Shown: positions 34,187-43,078 of the stretch, piece after piece
How the letters are laid out: each line of letters starts with the position of its first letter
Position numbering within the stretch: position 1 is the stretch's first letter
NCBI RefSeq assembly: GCF_023073335.1
Contig: NZ_JADPJG010000002.1
Location: 182,111-246,110, forward strand
DNA length: 64,000 nucleotides
Reading direction: 5' to 3'
From: Bradyrhizobium sp. 21
GTDB taxonomy: Bacteria; Pseudomonadota; Alphaproteobacteria; Rhizobiales; Xanthobacteraceae
Made by a program: the position numbers and the translations under genes
The notes under the pieces: model-generated
What the model was told of the DNA's origin: nothing
Databases searched by the model: none
What the model saw: the letters and a program-made list of their open reading frames with translations, nothing else

Positions 34187-35437
34187 TCAGGCTGCGACGC
34201 CGGCGATCGCCAGCACGGTATGCATCAGGACGTTGGTGCCGGCCGCGCAATCCGGCTGCGTCGCGTCTTCCAGCTCGTTGTGGCTGATGCCGTCCTTGCA
34301 GGGCACGAACACCATTGCCGCCGGCATGATGGTGTTGAGGTTGCAGGCGTCGTGGCCGGCGCCGGAGGTGATGCGGCGAGAGGAATAGCCGAGCGTCTTG
34401 GCCGCGTTCTCCACCGCTGCAATCAATTTGGGATCGAAATGCGTCGGCGGTTTGCGCCAGACCAGATCGATCTTGACCTCGACCTTGCGGCGCGCGGCGA
34501 TCTCCGAGATGGCCGCGCGGAGATCGCGATCGAGCGCGTCCATGATCGTGCCATCGGCGCTGCGGCAATCCATGGTGAAGGCGATCTCGCCGGGGATGAC
34601 GTTGCGCGAGGGGTTTGCGATCACGGCCTCGCCGATGGTGCCGACCGCTTTCGGCCCGTGCTTCCTGGCGATGGCTTCCATCGCCAGCACGATCTCGGAG
34701 AGCGTGGCGAGCGCATCGCGCCGCAGCGGCATCGGCGTCGATCCCGCATGGCTCTCGAAGCCGGAAATCTTGCCGTCGTACCAGAGCACGCCCTGGCCGG
34801 AATCGACCACGCCGATGGTCTTGCCTTCGGCTTCCAGGATTGGCCCCTGCTCGATGTGCAATTCCACGAAGCAGCCGAGCTTCTGGAAGCCGACCGGCTT
34901 GTCGCCGCGATAGCCGATGCCGTCGAGCGCCTGGCCGACGGTGACGCCTTCGACGTCCTTGCGCGACAGGATGTCGTCGGTGGTGAAGTCGCCGACATAG
35001 GCCGCGGAAGCCATCATGGCGGGGGCGAAGCGCGAGCCCTCTTCGTTGGTCCAGTTGACGACGCAGATCGGCGCCTCGGTCTCGATGCCGGCATCGTTCA
35101 GCGTGCGGATGACTTCGAGCGCGCCAAGCGTTCCCAGAATGCCGTCATACTTGCCGCCGGTGGGCTGGGTGTCGAGGTGCGAGCCGATCCCGACGGGCAG
35201 CTTCGACATGTCGCGGCCCTTGCGCAGGCCGAACTGCGAGCCGAGCGCATCGGTGTGCACTTCGAGGCCGGCGTCCTCGCAGGCCTTGCGGAACCAGTTG
35301 CGCACCTGCTTGTCCTCGGCGCTCAGCGTCAGCCGCCGCACACCGCCCTTGGCCGTCGCGCCGAATTGCGCGGTCTCGTGGATGGAGCCCCAGAGGCGGG
35401 CGGAATCGATTTGCAGATTGGTGGCGGCTCGGCTCAT
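34187..35437 (-). CDS. M20 family Zn-dependent amidohydrolase (N-carbamoyl-amino acid hydrolase / allantoate amidohydrolase type)
   Basis: A 416-residue member of the M20 peptidase fold, beta-ureidopropionase branch. Metal-site motifs are GSHLDTQPTGGKYDG, NEEGSRFAPAM, ELHIEQGP and GAGHDACNL. Family enzymes hydrolyse N-carbamoyl amino acids, allantoate or related ureido compounds. ATG at 35437 after GAGAG. It starts a run of three catabolic genes downstream of the LysR gene; together with an LDH2-type enzyme it recalls ureide breakdown, but the substrate cannot be settled from sequence. Confidence 0.88.
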   Translation of the reverse strand: MSRAATNLQIDSARLWGSIHETAQFGATAKGGVRRLTLSAEDKQVRNWFRKACEDAGLEVHTDALGSQFGLRKGRDMSKLPVGIGSHLDTQPTGGKYDGILGTLGALEVIRTLNDAGIETEAPICVVNWTNEEGSRFAPAMMASAAYVGDFTTDDILSRKDVEGVTVGQALDGIGYRGDKPVGFQKLGCFVELHIEQGPILEAEGKTIGVVDSGQGVLWYDGKISGFESHAGSTPMPLRRDALATLSEIVLAMEAIARKHGPKAVGTIGEAVIANPSRNVIPGEIAFTMDCRSADGTIMDALDRDLRAAISEIAARRKVEVKIDLVWRKPPTHFDPKLIAAVENAAKTLGYSSRRITSGAGHDACNLNTIMPAAMVFVPCKDGISHNELEDATQPDCAAGTNVLMHTVLAIAGVAA

Positions 35438-35469
35438 GCGGTCATTCTCTCGGTGGTCCGGCGCCTTTT

Positions 35470-36387
35470 TCAATGCCGCGCCGGCGCAGGCGCGTCAACC
35501 GCGAGGCTGCTCTGCGCAATCTGACATGCAAGCTCGGCGACGCGCTCCACCGCCACGACGTCGGGCGAGGCGAGCCAGCTCGCCGTGAATGTCAGCGGCG
35601 CGATCACGAGATCCGTGTCGAGCAGTTGCAGCCGCCCGTCGGCGAGCTCGTTCTCGACGATGGCATCCGGAATCACGGCGATGCCGAGCCCCTCGACGGC
35701 CATGTGGATGACGGTCGCGAGCGATGCGGAGGCGTGCAGGCGGATCGGCGGCAGCTCGGGCCGGTCGAACACCTCACGCACGACCTCGTAGGGCCGCGTC
35801 TTGCGCGGAAAGGTGATGATCGGAAACCGCGCGAGCTCGGCGCGCGTCACCGGACCGTTGCCGAGCCCAAGCGACGGGCTTGCAAGGAAGCCGATCGGAT
35901 AATCCGCGAGCACGCGGTTGTGCACGCCCGAGGCTGACAGCGGCCCCACCACGAACGCCAGCTCGATCTCCTGCGCAAGCAGGCGCGCGGTGAGGTTCGG
36001 CGTGATGTCGACCTCGATCTCCAGCGACAGGTTGGGATAGATCTCGTTCATGCTCTTCACCAGTCGCGGCAGCCAGGTATGCACGATGGTCTCGGCGACG
36101 CCGAGCCGCATCACGCCGCGCATCGCCGAGCGGTCGCCGACCTCGGCCATCATCTGGGCGCGCAGCCCGATCAGCTTCTCCGCGTAGACCATCATCTGCC
36201 GGCCGCTCGGCGTCGGCGAGGCCACGCGATGGTCGCGGTTGAGCAGCTTCACGCCCATCTCGCGCTCGAGCTGGGCAATGCGCTGGGAGATCGCCGGCTG
36301 GGTCGTATTGAGGCGCGCCGCGGCCCCGCGGAAGCTGCCGAGTTTCACAACCCACAGGAACGTCTCGATCGACCTGAAGTCCAGCAT
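35470..36387 (-). CDS. LysR family transcriptional regulator
   Basis: A 305-residue LysR regulator. The helix-turn-helix is near the N terminus ([21 protein letters not shown], in the first 40 residues, read as [17 protein letters not shown]) with a typical effector-binding domain after residue 90. ATG at 36387 is chosen over a longer form that would pass through the palindrome between the genes. It is divergent from the DUF1445 gene and upstream of the amidohydrolase unit, so it may control both sides. Confidence 0.92.
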   Translation of the reverse strand: MLDFRSIETFLWVVKLGSFRGAAARLNTTQPAISQRIAQLEREMGVKLLNRDHRVASPTPSGRQMMVYAEKLIGLRAQMMAEVGDRSAMRGVMRLGVAETIVHTWLPRLVKSMNEIYPNLSLEIEVDITPNLTARLLAQEIELAFVVGPLSASGVHNRVLADYPIGFLASPSLGLGNGPVTRAELARFPIITFPRKTRPYEVVREVFDRPELPPIRLHASASLATVIHMAVEGLGIAVIPDAIVENELADGRLQLLDTDLVIAPLTFTASWLASPDVVAVERVAELACQIAQSSLAVDAPAPARH

Positions 36388-36405
36388 TGGAAAGATCTTC
36401 CCCAC

Positions 36406-36424
36406 CGATAAATAAGATTTATCG
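36406..36424. promoter_or_regulatory. LysR-type T-N11-A palindrome
   Basis: CGATAAATAAGATTTATCG is a perfect 8-bp inverted repeat with a 3-base centre and fits T-N11-A (T at 36409, A at 36421). It begins 19 bases upstream of the LysR start and about 85 before the DUF1445 start, the expected site for LysR autoregulation and activation of the divergent gene. Confidence 0.72.
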
Positions 36425-36506
36425 ATATCCATTAGAAAGGACGATTAGACTTTATAGCACGCTTGGTGTTGGCTGTCTTTGTCGAGTTTATAGGCAGGTC
36501 GATTAC

Positions 36507-37322
36507 ATGACTGTTTTGGTGGCAGCGCAGCAGACTGAAACGCCCGACGCCCTTCCGAGCCGCAAGGCGCGGCTCGCCTATCGCGAGGGGCTGGTCGCTT
36601 CCACCGCCGGAATTGCCCCCGGCTTCGTCCAAGGCAATCTGGCAATCCTGCCGGCGGAATATGCCGGCGCCTTTCACCGCTTCTGCCAACTCAATCCCAA
36701 GCCGTGCCCGATCATCGGCATGTCCGACGTCGGCAGCCCGCACATCCCGGCACTGGGCGCCGATCTCGATATCCGCACCGACGTGCCGCGCTATCGCGTC
36801 TGGCGCGACGGTGAGGTGGTCGACGAGCCGACCGACGTGGCGAGCTACTGGCGCGATGATCTCGTGACCTTCGTGCTCGGCTGCTCCTTCTCCTTCGAAG
36901 AGGCGCTGCTCGACGAGGGCATGCCGATCCGCCACATCGAGCGCAATGTCCGCGTGCCGATGTATCGCACCAATATCGCCTGCGGCGAGTCCGGTCCCTT
37001 CGCCGGCCCCATGGTGGTGTCGATGCGTCCGTTCAAGCCGGCGGATGCGATCCGCGCGGTGCAGATCACCTCGCGCTATCCGGCCGTGCACGGCGCGCCC
37101 GTGCATCTCGGCCATCCGCACCTGATCGGCATCAAGGACATCGCCAAGCCCGATTACGGCGACCCGGTGCCGGTCGCCGACGACGAAATCCCGGTGTTCT
37201 GGGCCTGCGGCGTGACGCCGCAATCGGTCATCAATGCTGCGAGGCTGCCGTTCGCGATCACGCATTCGCCCGGCCTGATGCTCGTAACGGATCTCAAGAA
37301 CAGGACCATGGCCGTGATTTAG
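36507..37322 (+). CDS. DUF1445 / YcsI family putative hydro-lyase (D-glutamate cyclase-like)
   Basis: A 271-residue DUF1445 protein. The family is annotated as putative hydro-lyase and includes D-glutamate cyclase domains; some members sit next to 5-oxoprolinase genes. Conserved stretches include [64 protein letters not shown] and [16 protein letters not shown] at 36507. It is divergent from LysR and 89 bases before the binding protein of the Liv importer, so it may belong to the same regulon. Confidence 0.85.
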   Translation: MTVLVAAQQTETPDALPSRKARLAYREGLVASTAGIAPGFVQGNLAILPAEYAGAFHRFCQLNPKPCPIIGMSDVGSPHIPALGADLDIRTDVPRYRVWRDGEVVDEPTDVASYWRDDLVTFVLGCSFSFEEALLDEGMPIRHIERNVRVPMYRTNIACGESGPFAGPMVVSMRPFKPADAIRAVQITSRYPAVHGAPVHLGHPHLIGIKDIAKPDYGDPVPVADDEIPVFWACGVTPQSVINAARLPFAITHSPGLMLVTDLKNRTMAVI

Positions 37323-37411
37323 TGGGCAGCTCTTGCTGCTTCTTCGGGCTTTACCACATCCATCAACCGCTTCATTCGATCAGCCGAAATTCAGTAACAG
37401 GGGACTTTGCC

Positions 37412-38656
37412 ATGACGATCACTCGCCGCGATGTGCTGTTAGGAGCCACCGCTACGGCCGCGCTGGTGCCGCTGGCGGCCCGCGCGCAGACCACCGAAGT
37501 CGTGATCGGCGTGATCTATCCGTTCTCGGGCGGCAGCGCCCAGCAGGGCGTCGACGCGCAGAAGGCCTACGAGACCGCGCTCGAGGTCATCAACAAGGCC
37601 ACCGATTTCGACCTGCCGCTGGCCAAGGGCGAGGGCCTGCCGGGTCTCGGCGGCGCTAAAATCCGTCTCGTGTTCGCCGACCACCAGGCCGATCCGCAGA
37701 AGGGCCGCGCCGAGGCCGAGCGCCTGATCACCCAGGAGAAGGTCGCCGCCATCATCGGCACCTACCAGAGCGCGGTCGCCGTCACCGTCAGCCAGATCTG
37801 CGAACGCTACCAGATCCCGTTCGTCTCCGCGGACAACTCCTCGCCGAGCCTGCATCGGCGCGGCCTGAAATATTACTTCCGTGCCTCCCCGCACGACGAG
37901 ATGTACTCGGCCGCGATGTTCGACTTCTTCGATGCGTTGAAGAAGAAGGGCACCAAGATCGAGACGCTGTCGCTGTTCCACGAGGACACCATCTTCGGCA
38001 CCGATTCCGGCAACGCCCAGGCCAAGATCGCCGGCGAGCGCGGCTACAAGATCGTCTCGGACATCAAGTACCGCGCCAACTCGCCGTCGCTGTCGGCCGA
38101 GGTGCAGCAGCTCAAGTCTGCGAACGCCGACGTGCTGATGCCCTCGAGCTACACCACCGACGGCATCCTCCTGGTCAAGACCATGGCCGAGCTCGGCTAC
38201 AAGCCGAACGCGATCGTGGCGCAGGATGCCGGCTTCTCCGAGAAGGCGCTCTACGACGCCGTCGGCGACAAGCTCGAAGGCGTGATCTCGCGCGGCACCT
38301 TCTCGCTCGATCTGGCGCAGAAGCGCCCGATGGTCGGCAAGATCAACGAGATGTTCAAGACCCGGTCCGGCAAGGATTTCAACGATCTCACCTCGCGCCA
38401 GTTCATGGGACTGATCATCCTCGCCGACGCCATCAACCGCGCCAAGTCGACGGACGGCGAGAAGATCCGCGACGCGCTGGCCGCGACCGACATTCCGGGC
38501 GAGCAGACCATCATGCCCTGGAAGCGCGTCAAGTTCGACGAAGCCGGCCAGAACAACGACGCCGACCCGGTGCTGCTGCAATATATCGGCGGCAAGTTCG
38601 TCACCATCTTCCCGCCGCAGGCCGCGATCGCCGAGGCGATCTGGCCGATGAAGTAA
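37412..38656 (+). CDS. Branched-chain-type ABC transporter substrate-binding protein (LivK-like)
   Basis: A 414-residue periplasmic type I binding protein with a signal peptide that resembles a Tat leader (TRRDVLLGATATAALVPLAARA). The mature part starts VVIGVIYPFSGGSAQQG, and LITQEKVAAIIGTYQSAVA is typical of the HAAT family. Such proteins bind amino acids, amides, urea or aromatic acids. It starts a full transporter operon and is followed by the tetronate genes. ATG at 37412 follows AACAGGGGAC. Confidence 0.92.
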   Translation: MTITRRDVLLGATATAALVPLAARAQTTEVVIGVIYPFSGGSAQQGVDAQKAYETALEVINKATDFDLPLAKGEGLPGLGGAKIRLVFADHQADPQKGRAEAERLITQEKVAAIIGTYQSAVAVTVSQICERYQIPFVSADNSSPSLHRRGLKYYFRASPHDEMYSAAMFDFFDALKKKGTKIETLSLFHEDTIFGTDSGNAQAKIAGERGYKIVSDIKYRANSPSLSAEVQQLKSANADVLMPSSYTTDGILLVKTMAELGYKPNAIVAQDAGFSEKALYDAVGDKLEGVISRGTFSLDLAQKRPMVGKINEMFKTRSGKDFNDLTSRQFMGLIILADAINRAKSTDGEKIRDALAATDIPGEQTIMPWKRVKFDEAGQNNDADPVLLQYIGGKFVTIFPPQAAIAEAIWPMK

Positions 38657-38676
38657 GCGGCGAGATATCTCCCCCA

Positions 38677-38804
38677 GTCGTCCCGGACGAGCGAAGCGCA
38701 GATCCGGGACCCATAACCACAGGCAGGCGTTTTGCGATGTTCGGCTGCCGCTCATCCCATCAAGGGAGTTGTGGTAATGGGTCCTGGCTTTCGCCAGGAC
38801 GACA
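38677..38804. repeat. Intergenic palindromic repeat, family B copy 2
   Basis: Starts GTCGTCCCGGACGAGCGAAG and ends GGCTTTCGCCAGGACGAC. Inner CCCATAACCACA and TTGTGGTAATGGG also pair. It lies inside the importer operon between the binding protein and first permease, a common place for a message-stabilising stem. Confidence 0.78.
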
Positions 38805-38837
38805 TCGGAGTAACGCACGAGCAGAGGCGCAAAACCG

Positions 38838-39716
38838 GTGACAGCCCAAGCCATTATCCAGAGTCTCGCGAGCGGCCTTTTGATGGGCCTGCTCTACGGA
38901 CTGATCGCCGTCGGCCTCGCGCTGATCTTCGGTCTGATGGACGTCACGAACTTCGCCCATGGCGAGTTCCTGATGATCGCGATGTACGTGTCCTTCTTCC
39001 TGTTCACGTTCTTCGCCATCGACCCCTTGCTCTCGGCACCGTTGGTCGCTGCGGCAATGTTCGTATTCGGGGCGGTGGTCTACCTCTTGGTCGTGCGCTT
39101 CGCCATGCGCGCCAAGGCCAACGCCGGCATGGTGCAGATCTTCACGACCTTCGGTCTGGCCATCTTGATGCGCGGGCTGGCGCAGTTCTTTTTCACGCCG
39201 GACTATCGCAGCATTCCGCAATCCTGGCTCGGCGGCAAAACCATCTCGTTCGCCGGCATCTTCCTGCCGGAGCCGCAGCTGATCGGTGCGCTGGTCTCGA
39301 TTCTCGCCTTTGCCGGCCTCTATTTCTTCATCCACCGCACCGACTTCGGCCGCGCGCTTGAAGCCACCCGTGAAGACCCCGGTGCGGTCGCCCTCGTCGG
39401 CATCGACAAGAACCGCGTGTTCGCGTTCGGTTGGGGCCTCGGCGCCGCGCTGGTCGGTCTGGCCGGCGCGATCATGGCGGTGTTCTTCTACATCTATCCC
39501 GACGTCGGCGCCTCCTTTGCGCTGATCGCCTATGTGACGGTGGCGCTCGGCGGCTTCGGCAGCGTGTTCGGCGCCTTCGCCGGCGGCATCATCGTCGGCC
39601 TCGTCGAAGCGACCACCGCATTGGTGCTGCCGCCTTCGCTGAAATCGGTCGGCATCTACGCCGTCTATTTGCTCGTCGTCTTTATCCGGCCGCGCGGCCT
39701 GTTCGGGTCGATGTGA
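38838..39716 (+). CDS. Branched-chain-type ABC transporter permease (LivH-like)
   Basis: A 292-residue LivH-type inner-membrane permease with about eight helices. Typical stretches are GLLYGLIAVGLALIFGLMDV, NFAHGEFLMIAMY and, in the C-terminal half, TREDPGAVALVGIDKNRVFA, the ATPase-docking loop. It begins with GTG at 38838 after an AGAGG site. The stop overlaps the ATG of the LivM-like gene. Confidence 0.93.
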   Translation: MTAQAIIQSLASGLLMGLLYGLIAVGLALIFGLMDVTNFAHGEFLMIAMYVSFFLFTFFAIDPLLSAPLVAAAMFVFGAVVYLLVVRFAMRAKANAGMVQIFTTFGLAILMRGLAQFFFTPDYRSIPQSWLGGKTISFAGIFLPEPQLIGALVSILAFAGLYFFIHRTDFGRALEATREDPGAVALVGIDKNRVFAFGWGLGAALVGLAGAIMAVFFYIYPDVGASFALIAYVTVALGGFGSVFGAFAGGIIVGLVEATTALVLPPSLKSVGIYAVYLLVVFIRPRGLFGSM

Positions 39717-40699
39717 TGGACAAGCATTTTGCCGCGCGGCGCCGCCGCGACCTCGTCATCGCCGCGGTGCTGGCCGCGCTGGCCGCACTCGCCCCGCTGT
39801 TCATCAAGGACGTCTATGTCCAGAACATCCTGATCCTGACCCTGATGTATGCGGCGCTGTCGCAGAGCTGGAACATCCTGTCCGGCTATTGCGGGCAGAT
39901 CTCGCTGGGCCACGCGCTCTATTTCGGTATCGGCGCCTACACCACCGAGCTGCTGTTCACCAAATTCGGCGTGCTGCCTTGGTTCGGCATGCTCGCCGGT
40001 GGCGTGATCGCGGCCGTCATCGCGATGGGGCTCGGCTATCCCTTCTTCCGCCTGCGCGGCCATTACTTCGTGATCGCGACCATCGTCATCGCGGAAATTG
40101 GGCTGCTCCTGTTCCAGAACTGGGAGTGGGCGGGGGCTGCGATGGGAATCACCATTCCCGTGCGTGGCGACAGCTGGTTGAAATTCCAGTTCATGCGCAG
40201 CAAGCTGCCGTACTTCTACTTCGCGCTGGTGCTGTGCAGCGTCGCCTGGTTCGTCACCTGGTGGCTGGAAGATTCCAAATGGGGCTTTTGGTGGCGCGCG
40301 GTAAAGGACAACCCGGAAGCGGCCGAGAGCCTCGGCGTCGTCGTGTTCAACTCCAAGATGGGCGCGGCGGCCGTCTCCGCTTTCCTCGTTGCCATCGGCG
40401 GCGCCTTCTATGCGCAGTTCCTCGCCTATATCGATCCTGAGAGCGTGATGGGCTTCCAATTCTCGCTGCTGATGGCGCTGCCCGCCGTGCTCGGCGGCAT
40501 CGGCACGCTCTGGGGACCCGTGTTAGGGGCGGCCATCCTGATCCCGATGACGGAGCTGACGCGCTCCTATATCGGCGGCTCCGGCCGCGGCGTCGATCTC
40601 ATCGTCTACGGCGCGCTGATCGTGGCGATCTCGCTGGCCCTGCCGCGGGGTCTGGTGAGCCTGTTCTCCCGGTCAAAAGCGAAAGGAGCCACGCGATGA
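39716..40699 (+). CDS. Branched-chain-type ABC transporter permease (LivM-like)
   Basis: A 327-residue LivM-type permease with about nine helices. Signatures: LSQSWNILSGYCGQISLGHA near the N terminus and AVKDNPEAAESLGVVVFNSK for ATPase docking. ATG at 39716 shares a base with the LivH-like stop, and its end overlaps the LivG-like start (ATGA). Longer readings fall inside livH. Confidence 0.93.
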   Translation: MDKHFAARRRRDLVIAAVLAALAALAPLFIKDVYVQNILILTLMYAALSQSWNILSGYCGQISLGHALYFGIGAYTTELLFTKFGVLPWFGMLAGGVIAAVIAMGLGYPFFRLRGHYFVIATIVIAEIGLLLFQNWEWAGAAMGITIPVRGDSWLKFQFMRSKLPYFYFALVLCSVAWFVTWWLEDSKWGFWWRAVKDNPEAAESLGVVVFNSKMGAAAVSAFLVAIGGAFYAQFLAYIDPESVMGFQFSLLMALPAVLGGIGTLWGPVLGAAILIPMTELTRSYIGGSGRGVDLIVYGALIVAISLALPRGLVSLFSRSKAKGATR

Positions 40700-41427
40700 C
40701 CGCGCTCCTTGAAACCCGCGGAGTCTGGCAGCGCTTTGGCGGTCTCGTCGCCAACAGCGATGTCTCGATCTCGGTCGGCCGCGGCGAGATCGTCGGCCTG
40801 ATCGGTCCCAACGGCGCCGGCAAGTCGACGCTGTTCAACCTCATCGCCGGCGTGCTGCCGCCGACGCAAGGCTCAATCTGGTTCGACGGCGAAGACGTCA
40901 CGGCCCTGCCGGCGGCGGAACGCTGCCAGCGCGGCGTCGGTCGTACCTTCCAGGTGGTCAAGAGTTTTGAGACCATGACCGTCATCGACAACGTCATCGT
41001 CGGTGCGCTCATGCGCAACACCGTGATGCGCGAAGCCCGCCGCAAGGCGCATGAGGTGCTGGAGTTCACCGGCCTTGCCGCGCGTGCCGACGTGCTCGCG
41101 AGCGACCTGGTGCCGGCCGAGAAGCGCCGCCTCGAAGTCGCGCGTGCGCTTGCGACCGAACCAAAATTGTTGTTGCTCGACGAAGTCCTCACCGGCCTGA
41201 CGCCGACCGAGGCGCAGACGGGCGTTGCGCTGGTGCGCAAGGTGCGCGACGCCGGCATCACCGTGCTGATGGTCGAGCATGTCATGGAAATAGTGATGCC
41301 GCTGGTCGATCGCGCCATCGTGCTCGATCTCGGCAAGGTGCTGGTCGAGGGCAAGCCCACTGACGTCGTCCGCGATCCCAAAGTGATCAAGGCCTATCTG
41401 GGAGATCGTCATGCTGTCAGTGCATGA
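40696..41427 (+). CDS. Branched-chain-type ABC transporter ATPase (LivG-like)
   Basis: A 243-residue ABC ATPase. Walker A is GPNGAGKST; the position of the signature LSGGQ is reduced to ASDLVPAEKRRLEVARAL, as is common in this branch; Walker B is LLLLDEVLTGLTP. It pairs with the following LivF-like ATPase, whose gene it overlaps by 17 bases. Confidence 0.92.
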   Translation: MTALLETRGVWQRFGGLVANSDVSISVGRGEIVGLIGPNGAGKSTLFNLIAGVLPPTQGSIWFDGEDVTALPAAERCQRGVGRTFQVVKSFETMTVIDNVIVGALMRNTVMREARRKAHEVLEFTGLAARADVLASDLVPAEKRRLEVARALATEPKLLLLDEVLTGLTPTEAQTGVALVRKVRDAGITVLMVEHVMEIVMPLVDRAIVLDLGKVLVEGKPTDVVRDPKVIKAYLGDRHAVSA

Positions 41428-42115
41428 AGTCACGACCGCCTATCAGGGCCTGGTCGCGATCTCCGCGGTCAGTATTGAGGTTGCCAAGGGCGAGATCGTC
41501 TGCGTCGCCGGCGCCAACGGCGCAGGGAAGTCGACGCTGCTGAAATCCATTGCCGGCGCCGAGCGCCCGCGTTCGGGCACGGTGACGTTCGACGGCAAGC
41601 GCCTCGACGGCATGGCGCAGCATCACATCACCGCCACCGGCATCGCCTACGTGCCGGAGAACCGCCGCCTGTTTCCGCGCCTCTCCGTGCGCGACAATCT
41701 GCGCCTCGGCAGCTATCTCTACCGCGGCGAGGCCGATCGCGAGAGGCCGCTCGATCTCGTCTTCCAGCTGTTCCCGCGCCTGTCCGAACGCCTCGAGCAG
41801 CGCGCCGAGACGCTCTCCGGCGGAGAGCAGCAGATGCTCGCCATCGGCCGCGCGCTGATGACGCGCCCGCGGCTGTTGATGCTGGATGAACCCTCGCAGG
41901 GCATCATGCCCAAACTCGTCGACGAGATTTTCCAGGCCGTGAAGCGCATCCGCGATGCCGGCATGACCGTTCTGATCGTCGAGCAGCGCATGGCCGAGTG
42001 CCTGGAGATCGCCGACCGCGCCTACATCCTGCAAACCGGCCGCGTGCTGATGCAGGGGAGCGCGGCGGAGATCGGGGGCAATCCCGACGTGAGGAAGGCG
42101 TATCTGGGACTGTAG
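41411..42115 (+). CDS. Branched-chain-type ABC transporter ATPase (LivF-like)
   Basis: A 234-residue ABC ATPase of the LivF type. Walker A is GANGAGKST, the signature is LSGGEQQMLAIGRAL, and Walker B is LLMLDEPSQGIMP. It completes a five-gene importer with no gene missing. After the stop comes a palindromic repeat and then the convergent otnC gene. Confidence 0.93.
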   Translation: MLSVHEVTTAYQGLVAISAVSIEVAKGEIVCVAGANGAGKSTLLKSIAGAERPRSGTVTFDGKRLDGMAQHHITATGIAYVPENRRLFPRLSVRDNLRLGSYLYRGEADRERPLDLVFQLFPRLSERLEQRAETLSGGEQQMLAIGRALMTRPRLLMLDEPSQGIMPKLVDEIFQAVKRIRDAGMTVLIVEQRMAECLEIADRAYILQTGRVLMQGSAAEIGGNPDVRKAYLGL

Positions 42116-42140
42116 CGAGGAGTGCTCGTGCAACATACTC

Positions 42141-42250
42141 GGTGTCATCGCCCGACTTGATCGGGCGATCCAGTATTCCAGAGACGCTAGAGAGATGCGG
42201 AGAAGCCGCGGCGTACTGGATTCCCCGCTTTCGCGGGGAACGACAGCGGT
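42141..42250. repeat. Intergenic palindromic repeat, family C copy 1
   Basis: Begins TGTCATCGCCCGACTTGATC with an internal CCCGA-CTTGA-TCGGG hairpin; continues with GCGGCGTACTGGAT, and ends with a CCCCGC / GCGGGG hairpin and CGACAGCGG. Copies are at 58308-58413 and 61456-61565. It separates convergent livF and otnC. Confidence 0.82.
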
Positions 42251-42288
42251 GGGCGAGACAGCGTTGGTCCGTCCATAACCGCACGACG

Positions 42289-42975
42289 CTAATGCTGGTG
42301 CCCATGCTCCGGCAGCGTGACCCCGAACACCTTCACCAGATCCGTCACTTGCTCCGGCGAGAGATAGCGCGGGTTCAGCCCGCGCAGCAGCAGATACAGC
42401 TTCGCCGTCTCCTCCAGCTCCTCGGTCGCGAACACCGCCGCTTCCAGCGTGTCGCCGGCGACGACCGGGCCGTGATTGGCGAGCAGCACGGATGAGTATT
42501 TCCCGGCAAGTCCTTTGATCGCATCGGCGACCGCGGGATCGCCGGGGCGGTAATAGGGCACGAGCGCGGTGGCGCCGCATTTCATCAAATAATAGGCCGT
42601 CATCGGCGGCAGCACGGCGCGCGGGTCGATCTCCGGCAGCATCGAAAGCGCGACCGAATGGGTGGAGTGCAGATGCACGATCGCCTTCGCGCTTCCGCGC
42701 GTGTCGTAGAGCGCGGTGTGCAGCGGAACTTCCTTGGTCGGCGCATCGCCCGAAACCAGCCGTCCCTGCTCATCCAGCCGCGACAGTTTTGCGGGATCGA
42801 GGAAGCCGAGCGAGGCATTGGTCGGCGTCACCAGCCAGCCGCCGCCATCCAGCCTGACGCTGATATTGCCGGAGGAGCCCGGCGTCAGCCCACGCTCGAA
42901 CAGGGACCGTCCGAAGCGGCAGATGTTTTCGCGCAACCTTGTCTCGTTACTCGTTTCAGTTCTCATGGCCGTCAT
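42289..42975 (-). CDS. otnC: 3-oxo-tetronate 4-phosphate decarboxylase (class II aldolase family)
   Basis: A 228-residue class II aldolase/adducin protein. In the known pathway OtnC decarboxylates 3-oxo-tetronate 4-phosphate to dihydroxyacetone phosphate and CO2. Features are GSSGNISVRLDGGGW, VHLHSTHSVALS and LLANHGPVVAG, with the metal-binding histidines. Starts at 42975 or 42966 are both possible and neither has a strong ribosome site. It is divergent from ltnD, and the other three pathway enzymes follow there, which makes this assignment firm. Confidence 0.88.
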   Translation of the reverse strand: MTAMRTETSNETRLRENICRFGRSLFERGLTPGSSGNISVRLDGGGWLVTPTNASLGFLDPAKLSRLDEQGRLVSGDAPTKEVPLHTALYDTRGSAKAIVHLHSTHSVALSMLPEIDPRAVLPPMTAYYLMKCGATALVPYYRPGDPAVADAIKGLAGKYSSVLLANHGPVVAGDTLEAAVFATEELEETAKLYLLLRGLNPRYLSPEQVTDLVKVFGVTLPEHGHQH

Positions 42976-43078
42976 GTCCGTTTGTCTCACGCTTTGGCAG
43001 CGCGGCCAAGCCGTGTTATTCGGTTGCCAAGCTGCCGCAAAGGGCGGCCGTCCGGGAAACGTCGCAAGGATCAGTTGC

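Noticed and set aside
33578..35524. A 648-codon plus-strand frame over the hydroxyacid dehydrogenase and amidohydrolase
   Set aside because: Antisense to two clear enzymes, with no recognisable family.
40696..41427. Weak LSGGQ in the LivG-like ATPase as a sign of decay
   Set aside because: Departure at this motif is common in LivG proteins and the Walker motifs are intact.
42994..43030. TTGGCA...TGCCAA as an operator between otnC and ltnD
   Set aside because: The arms are short and 25 bases apart; chance pairing cannot be excluded.
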